A program made the position numbers and the translations under genes. From an uncultured Syntrophobacteraceae bacterium (lineage in GTDB: Bacteria > Desulfobacterota > Syntrophobacteria > Syntrophobacterales > Syntrophobacteraceae), in the NCBI GenBank assembly GCA_937889795.1, contig CALBZH010000037.1, positions 1 to 5,133 on the forward strand: a stretch of DNA of 5,133 nt, in the 5' to 3' direction. Positions 1 through 5,133 of this stretch are shown piece after piece. How positions within the stretch are numbered: the stretch's first letter is position 1; every line of letters begins with the position of its first letter. The notes below the pieces were generated by a model. The model ran no database searches, was not told the DNA's origin, and saw nothing but the letters and a program-made list of their open reading frames with translations.

Positions 1-47
1 GAGATATCCACTCGTGACTGGAGTTCAGACGTGTGCTCTTCCGATCT
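1..47. other. Illumina TruSeq adapter/index contamination (not genomic)
   Basis: Bases 14-47 are identical to the 34-nt TruSeq read-2 primer site, which begins GTGACTGGAGTTC and ends GCTCTTCCGATCT. Bases 1-5 (GAGAT) are the end of the P7 flow-cell arm. The eight bases between them, 6-13 (ATCCACTC), are the reverse complement of GAGTGGAT, which I recognise as TruSeq index 23. The order P7 tail, index, primer site is exactly that of a sequenced library adapter, so this is an untrimmed adapter carried into the assembly. Genomic sequence starts at base 48. Frames crossing this junction give the artefact peptides MCSSDL and MLFRS. Confidence 0.98.
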
Positions 48-48
48 G

Positions 49-1113
49 CATCACTATGTCGTGGACTCGGATTTCGGCGTGTTCGAGGTGACGGGGGATT
101 TCGCGCTGCGGAAGCTCATTCGGGAAATCGGGGCCATCGCGACCTTGAGCGATGTGAAGAAGGGGCAAGCCTATCTGGATGGGGTGAAGAAAGCGGCGTC
201 ACAGCCTCTGCAATTCGGGGCGAGTCTTCTGTCGGACCCCGTGGATACGATCAGCGGCGTTCCTAAGGGAATCACCCGGCTCTTCGAGAATGTGGCGACC
301 GGACTCACCAGCAAGGCCGATCCCAGCCAGGACAGCAAGGTGAAGCAAATGCTTGCGGTTTCCGCTAACAAGCGCGAGTTGGCTCACCGCCTGGGAGTGG
401 ACGTCTATTCCAGCAATAAGGTGCTCCAGAAGGAGCTGAACAGCGTTGCCTGGGCCACCGCTCTGGGATCGCTCACCCTCTCCGCGGCTCTCGCCCCCGT
501 GGGTGGCCCCGCGGTCATGGCCGTTTCCGCGACCCGGACGGCCCAGCAGGTCACCGAGCTGAACAAGGAATACCCGCCCGAGCGGCTTCGACAAATCAAC
601 GAGCAGAAACTGCAGGCGATGGGAGTGCCCTCCTATGCGGTGTCGCTCTTCCTGGACAGTCCTGCTTTCACACCCACTCACGACAGTGTTATTGTCAACT
701 CGCTGGAAGCCTTGCAGGGGGCCAAGGGACGAGAGCTTTTCATCCAGCAGGCCACCACGGCGGAGGACGAGGAAACGGCGAACTTCTACATGTACGCCGC
801 CGAAACGTTGAGGGGGCTGCAGCAAAAGGGCGCCAAGATCCAGGATATTCGGGTGTTTGGCCCGTTCATCTTCGCGAAGGGGGCCGGCGGAGCCGTCCTG
901 GTGCCCCTTCCGCTGGATCAGGGGTTTTATACGGAGCGCGCCAGCCAGCGGGTCCCCGATGCGATCACCGCGTACAGAGCACAGAATCCCGGCGCCAAGA
1001 GATTCGAGTTCTGGGTCACGGGCACCGTGAGTAAGCTGGCCAAGGATGAGCTATCAAAACACGGTGTGAGCGTTGTCGAGCGATGTGACAAGCAGATTGA
1101 ATATGTGTACTGA
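49..1113 (+). CDS. Uncharacterised protein, 5'-truncated by the adapter junction
   Basis: This is an open frame of 354 genomic codons ending in TGA at 1111-1113. The frame can be extended to a GTG at 31, but that codon and the next five lie in adapter sequence, so the start is false and the true N-terminus is missing. I do not recognise the family. The visible N-terminal part (residues about 1-85 of the genomic portion) is a mixed-charge region containing VDSDFGVFEVTGDFALRKL and a segment PVDTISGVPKGITRLFENV. Residues about 135-162 are hydrophobic and rich in Ala, Gly and Pro, which could be a membrane-associated helix pair. A helical, charged stretch follows, then a C-terminal part with beta-strand character (FGPFIFAKGAGGAVLVPLPL) ending in RFEFWVTGTVSKLAKDELSKH. 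The last part resembles the 'unable to leave the chain: modified-residue then L..G..V.E' end seen in many small globular domains, but this is only an impression. Codon use is uniform and GC-rich with no frameshift, so it is a real gene. It is separated by 171 bases from the next gene, so co-transcription is uncertain. Confidence 0.85.
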   Translation, partial: HHYVVDSDFGVFEVTGDFALRKLIREIGAIATLSDVKKGQAYLDGVKKAASQPLQFGASLLSDPVDTISGVPKGITRLFENVATGLTSKADPSQDSKVKQMLAVSANKRELAHRLGVDVYSSNKVLQKELNSVAWATALGSLTLSAALAPVGGPAVMAVSATRTAQQVTELNKEYPPERLRQINEQKLQAMGVPSYAVSLFLDSPAFTPTHDSVIVNSLEALQGAKGRELFIQQATTAEDEETANFYMYAAETLRGLQQKGAKIQDIRVFGPFIFAKGAGGAVLVPLPLDQGFYTERASQRVPDAITAYRAQNPGAKRFEFWVTGTVSKLAKDELSKHGVSVVERCDKQIEYVY

Positions 1114-1174
1114 AGTCTCTGGGATTCCCACGTCGTGCAGCAGCCCCCGATTGAGTGACCATCAAGGATGGGAA

Positions 1175-1207
1175 CGTCATCCCCGCCAGAAACATGCGGG
1201 GATGACG
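1175..1207. repeat. Perfect 12-bp intergenic palindrome (REP-like hairpin)
   Basis: The left arm CGTCATCCCCGC (1175-1186) is perfectly complementary to the right arm GCGGGGATGACG (1196-1207), with a 9-base loop (1187-1195). No run of T follows on the + strand, and no T-run is found beyond the other arm on the opposite strand, so it is not a canonical intrinsic terminator. Arms of the type GTCAT-CCCCGC are typical of dispersed extragenic palindromes in many bacterial genomes. I infer that it is one copy of such a family, but no second copy lies in this window. It sits 61 bases after the stop of the first gene and 77 bases before the lipoprotein start, so it could still stabilise the upstream transcript's 3' end or aid termination. 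Confidence 0.8.
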
Positions 1208-1272
1208 ACACGGACATGAGGAACCTGCTCGCGTGCTGGACTACTTAGCGTCATGTTTACATCCCACCCTAC

Positions 1273-1277
1273 AGGAG
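1273..1277 (+). promoter_or_regulatory. Ribosome binding site of the lipoprotein gene
   Basis: AGGAG stands 7 bases before the ATG at 1285. It supports that ATG as the start, and the signal peptide begins directly at this codon. No convincing -35/-10 pair was found in the 77 bases between the palindrome and the start codon. Confidence 0.85.
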
Positions 1278-1284
1278 AAACACC

Positions 1285-2043
1285 ATGAAGCGCGCACCAC
1301 AATTGATTCTGCTGGCAGCTCTCAGCCTGATGGCTCTTGCTCTGACGGGATGCCAGACGGTGGAGGACAAGATGAAGGCCAAGCCGTCCACCGGGGCGGG
1401 CTTTGTCCCGATGGAAGAAATGCAGCAACGGGCCGACCTCCCGTTCAACAAGGTCTGGGTCAAAGCGGGGACGGATTGGAGTGTCTACAAGACCATCCAT
1501 ATCAAGGAAGTGAATACGCAGTACCTCATGCAGGCAAACTGGTGGCAACAGGGGATTCGGAAAGACGACTACGCAAAGGACGTACAGACCGTCGCCCAAT
1601 ACATGCGGGATAAGTTCATCAAGGCCTTTCGAGAGGACCCCAACAGACGCTACCAGGTTGTACCGTCCCCGCAACCTGGCTCGATAACCCTTGAACTGGC
1701 TCTCACCGAGCTGGTTCCCAGCAAGCCTTTCATGGAAGCGCTTGCTTTGGCGGCTCCCTACGGCACTGGCGTTGCCGTCGAAGCCACCGCACGGCAGACC
1801 GGAGCCGTGGGGACGGCGGCCTTCGAAGCCCGCGTCGTTGACTCGGCCAGTGGCACGATCATCGCGATGGCGGCCGATCGCGAACAGGCGCAAGTCGCAC
1901 CCCTCAACCTGCGCGCGTTCACCTGGTATGAAGTGGCACACAAGATCATCGACGATTGGGCCACACAGTTCGTTGAAGTGGCCAACAAGCGTCCCGGCCA
2001 GATTATCAAAGACACGAGCCCGTTCACCCTGATGCCGTGGTAA
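1285..2043 (+). CDS. Outer-membrane-type lipoprotein, probably DUF3313 family
   Basis: The gene is complete, with 252 residues. The N-terminus is a classical lipoprotein signal peptide: KR at 2-3, a hydrophobic core at 7-20, and a lipobox LTGC with Cys23 as the lipidation site. Residue +2 is Gln rather than Asp, which by the E. coli sorting rule points to the outer membrane. The mature part has no further membrane segments. Residues about 52-76 (FNKVWVKAGTDWSVYKTIHI) and 133-148 (SITLELALTELVPSKP), then GTAAFEARVVDSASG at 176-190 and a final helix YEVAHKIIDDWATQFVEV, follow the layout I associate with DUF3313 lipoproteins, a family of unknown function. This assignment is from memory of the pattern, not a search. 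The start is set by the AGGAG site. The channel gene follows after only 31 bases, which suggests an operon and an envelope role. No catalytic motif is visible, so no enzymatic function is proposed. Confidence 0.93.
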   Translation: MKRAPQLILLAALSLMALALTGCQTVEDKMKAKPSTGAGFVPMEEMQQRADLPFNKVWVKAGTDWSVYKTIHIKEVNTQYLMQANWWQQGIRKDDYAKDVQTVAQYMRDKFIKAFREDPNRRYQVVPSPQPGSITLELALTELVPSKPFMEALALAAPYGTGVAVEATARQTGAVGTAAFEARVVDSASGTIIAMAADREQAQVAPLNLRAFTWYEVAHKIIDDWATQFVEVANKRPGQIIKDTSPFTLMPW

Positions 2044-2064
2044 TACTCAAGGGAGCGGCCAACT

Positions 2065-2069
2065 GGAGG
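2065..2069 (+). promoter_or_regulatory. Ribosome binding site of the mechanosensitive channel gene
   Basis: GGAGG lies 5 bases before the ATG at 2075, within the 31-base gap after the lipoprotein stop. Its strength and position decide the start and show that the channel is translated independently within the probable operon. The gap has no room for a typical promoter plus leader. Confidence 0.85.
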
Positions 2070-2074
2070 CGCCC

Positions 2075-4513
2075 ATGATCCGACGCCCCATCCGTGGCAG
2101 CCTAGCCGTCATCGCAGCCAGCCTTCTCTTCCTGTGGCCCGGTCTAGCAGCTATTGCCGCGGAAAAGGGGCCATCGGCGCCCCAGTCCGCTCCCGCTCCG
2201 CACGTCACAAAACCGATCCCGCTTCCTGAAATCGCAACGCGTACAGCCGAGACCACGAACACCCTCCGCAAGATCACCGCAATCCTGCCCCAAAGTGCTG
2301 CCATTCAAGAAATTGTGACAAAACTTCCGGAACTGCGCCGGGATATCGATCGGGATCTCTCGGGAACCACAGTGATGCTTCATGCGTCTCCCACGCTCGA
2401 TGCCATCCAGGCGAAACTGAGGCTCTGGCGAGGACTGGAGACCCAGGCCAATCGGTGGCTGAAGACGCTGACGGCGCGGGCCGTCCAGCTCAGGAACGCG
2501 CTCGATCATCTGGTTGAATCGCGAACGGTCTGGGGCATCACCCGTGAATCGGCTGTAGCTTCGAATGCTCCGGGGCCTGTTCTCCAACAGATCGACGCGT
2601 TGATTGCCCTAATCGATGCCAGCAAGACCCCTTTGGAGGCGGTACACGCAGATGTGCTGGATCTGCAGTCGCAAGTCGCTGAGGAGGTTGCGCGGTGTGA
2701 ATCGGTGATGACCCAGTTGTCTCAGGCACAGGACACGGCGGTGAGCGATGTGTTTACCGCTGATTCACCGCCTGTTTGGAGTCCCGCTTTGTGGGAAGAA
2801 GCGAGGAAATCCCTCCCGGACAGTCTTCGGCGGCTGATGGTCAGCAACTGGCAGGAAATAGGGCAGTATGCCTGGAACGGTTCCCGGATCGCAATTCTGC
2901 ACGCCGCCTTTTTTGTCGCAACGGTCGTGTGCTTCCTGGCAATCAGGAAAAAGAGCCATGAATGGACCCGGATCGAAGAAAGCGTATCCTCCGGAGTGAT
3001 GGTTTTTGAGCTTCCGTGGTCCGCAGCCTATATCGTGTTTCTCCTGGTCGCCACCGGCCCCCTGTCGCCAGCCCCGCCGATTGTCCAGCTCCTGTTTTCT
3101 TTGGCGTCGATTCCGCCCATGATTCGCCTGGTCGCTCCCCTGGGCCCGAGGGTGCTCCTGTTGGGCTGGCTCGCGGGAATCCTTTTCGTGCTGGAGGCCG
3201 TCAGGCAGATCGTTGCCGGGACACCTCTGCTCGAACAAACGTTCCTGGTGATGGAAATGCTCGTGGGGGTTGCCGTGTTGGCATGGGCCCATGTCAAGGG
3301 ACACCTCGAGCCGCTTCAGGTGCATCCCGAGCGACCAGCCCTGGAACGGGCAGTGAAGTTGGTGGGCCTCCTTGTCCTGCTCGGCTTTCCCATGGGGCTT
3401 CTCGTCAGCGCGCTGGGCTACCTGAGTTTGGCAAGAATAATCGCCTCGACGGCGCTTGGAATCGGTGTCCTTGTCCTGTTGCTCACCAGCTGTCTGCGGA
3501 TCCTTGTCGGCCTGATGGCTTTCAGCTTGCGCATTTGGCCGCTTCGATGCCTCAAGATGGTCGAGCATCACCGTGACATGTTGGTGAGACGAACGCATCG
3601 GGTGCTGCTCTGGGTTACCATCTTCACCGGGTTCAACCGATCGCTGGATCACTTGGGGCTGCTTCAGCCGATGTTGGCGTTGACCCAGACGGTCCTGACC
3701 ACAAAGTTGGAACGGGGATCGATCAGTCTCTCCTTGGGCGATGTGCTTGTATTTCTGCTCACGGTTTGGGCGGCCTACCTCCTGTCTGCCTTCATTCGAT
3801 TCGCCTTGCAGGAAGACGTCTACCCGCGGCTGCACATTCCCCTCGGCCTCTCCTATGCGGCATCGAGTCTCCTGAACTACGTCATCCTGGCCCTGGGAGT
3901 GATCGCCGGCATGGCCGCCGTCGGGGTGGACCTCACCCGGGTGACCGTTATGGCGGGCGCATTGGGAGTGGGTATCGGGTTTGGCCTGCAGAGCGTGGTC
4001 AATAACTTTGTTTCCGGCCTGATCCTGCTTTTCGAGCGACCGATCCATGTGGGGGACAGCCTCGAGGTGGGCAACCTTACAGGGGAGGTGCGTCGGATCG
4101 GCATCCGGGCCAGCACCATCCGCACCCGACAGGGAGCGGAAATCATCATCCCCAATGCGCAGCTGGTGACCGACAAAGTGACCAACTGGACCCTCAGCGA
4201 CCAGCTGCGGCGCATCGACATCCCCGTGGGTGTGAACTACGGCGCCCCGCCAAGAGACGTGATTCAGATGCTGGAGAGGGTCACCCGAGATCACCCGCGG
4301 ATCATGAGGCACCCGCCGCCCCACGGCCTTTTTGTGGGCTTCGGCGACAGCTCCCTCAATTTCGAGCTGCGCGCGTGGACAGATGAATTTGCCGACTGGG
4401 CAAGTATCCGGAGCGATCTGGCGGTCGCCATCCATGATGGGGTGGCCGAGGCGGGATGGTCCATCCCCTTTCCGCAGCGCGAGGTGCGGATCCTCAACAA
4501 GCCGGATGGTTGA
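2075..4513 (+). CDS. Large MscS-superfamily mechanosensitive ion channel (MscK/MscM/YbiO-like)
   Basis: This 812-residue inner-membrane channel would open under membrane tension to release solutes during hypo-osmotic shock. Residues 1-29 are a signal peptide (RRPIR, hydrophobic 10-28, likely cleavage near AIAA). Residues about 30-265 form a charged, mainly helical, probably coiled-coil periplasmic domain. A series of hydrophobic helices follows at about 270-291, 310-330, 334-352, 358-380, 387-406, 427-449, 454-480, possibly 508-522, then 551-575 and 593-617. The pore helix is at about 621-653 and contains GVGIGFGLQSVVNNFVSG. The hallmark MscS beta domain follows: ERPIHVGD (654-661), TGEV, and IIIPNAQL (690-697) leading to VTNWT. 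A C-terminal alpha/beta cytoplasmic domain ends with FPQREVRI. The helix number resembles E. coli MscK and MscM, but those are about 1,100 residues, so the periplasmic part here is shorter and the size is nearer to YbiO. Aligned on Gln112 of E. coli MscS, the constriction leucines 105 and 109 become Val632 and Phe636. The gene lies 31 bases after the lipoprotein gene. The subfamily is uncertain, so no gene symbol is given. Confidence 0.96.
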   Translation: MIRRPIRGSLAVIAASLLFLWPGLAAIAAEKGPSAPQSAPAPHVTKPIPLPEIATRTAETTNTLRKITAILPQSAAIQEIVTKLPELRRDIDRDLSGTTVMLHASPTLDAIQAKLRLWRGLETQANRWLKTLTARAVQLRNALDHLVESRTVWGITRESAVASNAPGPVLQQIDALIALIDASKTPLEAVHADVLDLQSQVAEEVARCESVMTQLSQAQDTAVSDVFTADSPPVWSPALWEEARKSLPDSLRRLMVSNWQEIGQYAWNGSRIAILHAAFFVATVVCFLAIRKKSHEWTRIEESVSSGVMVFELPWSAAYIVFLLVATGPLSPAPPIVQLLFSLASIPPMIRLVAPLGPRVLLLGWLAGILFVLEAVRQIVAGTPLLEQTFLVMEMLVGVAVLAWAHVKGHLEPLQVHPERPALERAVKLVGLLVLLGFPMGLLVSALGYLSLARIIASTALGIGVLVLLLTSCLRILVGLMAFSLRIWPLRCLKMVEHHRDMLVRRTHRVLLWVTIFTGFNRSLDHLGLLQPMLALTQTVLTTKLERGSISLSLGDVLVFLLTVWAAYLLSAFIRFALQEDVYPRLHIPLGLSYAASSLLNYVILALGVIAGMAAVGVDLTRVTVMAGALGVGIGFGLQSVVNNFVSGLILLFERPIHVGDSLEVGNLTGEVRRIGIRASTIRTRQGAEIIIPNAQLVTDKVTNWTLSDQLRRIDIPVGVNYGAPPRDVIQMLERVTRDHPRIMRHPPPHGLFVGFGDSSLNFELRAWTDEFADWASIRSDLAVAIHDGVAEAGWSIPFPQREVRILNKPDG

Positions 4514-4570
4514 TCTCCGCCATGCTCATCCTCGGAAGAGTCTACCCTTTCTGTACTCCCGCAGTGACGC

Positions 4571-4599
4571 GGAGAACGAGGGGGGATCCCCCTCACTCC
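4571..4599. repeat. GC-rich hairpin downstream of the channel gene
   Basis: The inner arms GAGGGGG (4578-4584) and CCCCCTC (4588-4594) pair over 7 bp around a 3-base loop. Four more pairs (GGAG at 4571-4574 with CTCC at 4596-4599) extend the stem past a small asymmetric internal loop. It begins 57 bases after the channel stop, where a transcript end would be expected. No T-run follows, so it does not meet the rule for an intrinsic terminator. It may protect the 3' end of the operon mRNA or act together with Rho. A smaller stem, GAGA/TCTC at 4601-4611, adjoins it. Confidence 0.55.
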
Positions 4600-4659
4600 A
4601 GAGAGTGTCTCCCAACTAGACAGTGCCTCCAAAAACGATTATGAAATTCAAGGTGCTGC

Positions 4660-4683
4660 GGTTCTGATTCGGGATCAAGAACC
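4660..4683. repeat. Inverted repeat in the intergenic region before the last gene
   Basis: GGTTCTGAT (4660-4668) pairs with ATC-A-AGAACC (4674-4683), giving 9 bp with one bulged A and a 5-base loop TCGGG. The only nearby T-run (four T, 4699-4702) is 15 bases downstream, too far for a canonical terminator. Part of the element, TTCGGGATCAA (4668-4678), recurs with one mismatch as TTCGGAATCAA at 4715-4725. The element could be a transcription factor site, a weak terminator or chance. The flanking sequence is AT-richer than the coding regions. Confidence 0.4.
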
Positions 4684-4744
4684 TGACATAGCTTGCCATT
4701 TTCAGGCGATCGGGTTCGGAATCAATCCAAGTGATTTCGTTTTC

Positions 4745-4755
4745 TACAATATAAA
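4745..4755 (+). promoter_or_regulatory. Weak -10-like element before the last gene
   Basis: TACAAT (4745-4750) overlaps TATAAA (4750-4755) in the most AT-rich part of the 251-base gap after the channel gene. It would start transcription just upstream of the ATG at 4774. No recognisable -35 hexamer lies 16-18 bases upstream, so this rests on base composition, position and -10 similarity only. Confidence 0.25.
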
Positions 4756-4773
4756 TTCCCCCGGATGCTGCCA

Positions 4774-5133
4774 ATGCGTTTGAGGACACTACAAACGTTT
4801 TGCATCTTAGTTTTGATTGCGGGCATTAGCCTTGCCACTGAGACCTCGGCGAGGGTTGCCATGGCGGCGCCCGAATTCCTGGATCAGGAGGCTGCCCCGG
4901 GAGCTCCCACTGTCGACTTGTCCCAGAAAAGCGTCCTGGTCCTTCACACCTTCCAGGCCAACATGCCTCTTAACATCAAAGCCGACCAGGGAATCAGGCA
5001 AACGCTGGAGACTGCTGGACTGGGCGTTAAACAGCAATTCTACGAATACCTGGACCTGGTAAGCAGCCATGAACCTGAGCAAAAACAGCAACTTGTCGAA
5101 ATGCTGCGCCTGAGGTATGCAGGGCGCAAGATT
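4774..5133 (+). CDS. N-terminus of a periplasmic ABC-type substrate-binding/sensor protein (3'-truncated by the window)
   Basis: The frame stays open to the window end (120 codons from ATG 4774; an in-frame ATG at 4765 is an alternative). An in-frame TGA at 4732 bounds it upstream. Residues 1-31 look like a signal peptide: RLR near the start, hydrophobic core FCILVLIAGISLA at 9-21, possible cleavage near AMA-A. After a linker, residues 52-120 begin with KSVLVLHTFQANMPLN and continue through IRQTLETAGL, EYLDLVSSHEPE and LRYAGRKI. This is the first beta-alpha-beta unit of the periplasmic binding-protein-like domain (ABC_sub_bind type) that I know from the N-terminus of many PAS-containing sensor histidine kinases and from stand-alone binding proteins. 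The ligand cannot be inferred, and whether a kinase follows lies outside the window. No clear Shine-Dalgarno sequence precedes either ATG, so the exact start is uncertain; 4774 is preferred because the charged n-region begins there. It is separated from the channel gene by about 260 bases and is probably its own unit. Confidence 0.85.
   Translation, partial: MRLRTLQTFCILVLIAGISLATETSARVAMAAPEFLDQEAAPGAPTVDLSQKSVLVLHTFQANMPLNIKADQGIRQTLETAGLGVKQQFYEYLDLVSSHEPEQKQQLVEMLRLRYAGRKI

Noticed and set aside
31..48. GTG at 31 as the true start of the first gene
   Set aside because: The codon is inside the sequencing adapter, so it cannot be a biological start.
33..266. A 77-codon + strand frame beginning MLFRS
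   Set aside because: It starts in the adapter and is an out-of-frame shadow of the partial gene.
1175..1207. CRISPR repeat or intrinsic terminator
   Set aside because: Only one palindrome is present with no spacer array, and there is no T-run beside the stem.
1177..1941. A 254-codon open frame on the - strand, opposite the lipoprotein gene
   Set aside because: It is antisense to a gene with a clear signal peptide, lipobox and Shine-Dalgarno site, its end falls in the palindrome, and it has no protein-like features of its own.
2765..4435. A 556-codon open frame on the - strand, antisense to the channel gene
   Set aside because: It lies wholly opposite a well-supported channel gene. Its translation is rich in His, Gln, Pro and Gly with no recognisable domain, and it is a composition shadow of GC-rich codon use.
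4456..4644. Short + strand frames across the channel gene's 3' end and the intergenic region
   Set aside because: They overlap the end of the channel gene in other frames, lack a Shine-Dalgarno site and show no domain.
4681..4700. Possible sigma-54 promoter (TTGC at 4693-4696)
   Set aside because: The GG expected ten bases upstream of the GC is absent (CT instead), so the -24/-12 pattern fails.

Overview
This is a GC-rich (roughly 60 %) bacterial window with all recognisable genes on the + strand. Its first 47 bases are not genomic. They match an Illumina TruSeq indexed adapter exactly (tail of the P7 arm, an 8-base index, then the read-2 primer site), so biological sequence begins at base 48. 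The window start is therefore probably the end of an assembled contig, and the first gene has lost its true start. The lipoprotein, the signal-peptide-bearing mechanosensitive channel and the periplasmic sensor-like protein indicate a Gram-negative (diderm) environmental bacterium. The style of the genes and of the intergenic palindrome would suit Nitrospirota, Methylomirabilota or a deltaproteobacterial-type lineage, but nothing here settles the phylum.

Layout. 1-47: adapter. 49-1113: 3' part of a gene for a protein I cannot name, with one hydrophobic alanine/glycine-rich segment. 1114-1284: intergenic, holding a perfect 12-bp palindrome (1175-1207) of the kind seen in dispersed bacterial repeats. 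1285-2043: a complete outer-membrane-type lipoprotein, probably of the DUF3313 family. 2075-4513: a complete 812-residue MscS-superfamily mechanosensitive channel of the large, multi-helix MscK/MscM/YbiO kind, with a periplasmic N-terminal domain. 4514-4764: AT-richer intergenic region with two hairpins, an imperfect direct repeat and a weak -10-like element. 4774-5133: the 5' end of a secreted or periplasmic protein resembling the ABC-type substrate-binding sensor domain often found at the N-terminus of sensor kinases; it runs off the window.

The lipoprotein and channel genes are 31 bases apart, each with a good Shine-Dalgarno sequence, and are very probably one transcription unit. Both products belong to the envelope, so a joint role in envelope or osmotic homeostasis is a reasonable inference but is not shown by the sequence. 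The partial first gene and the last gene are probably separate units. I see no tRNA, rRNA, CRISPR array, transposase, integrase or defence gene, and no convincing undescribed system.
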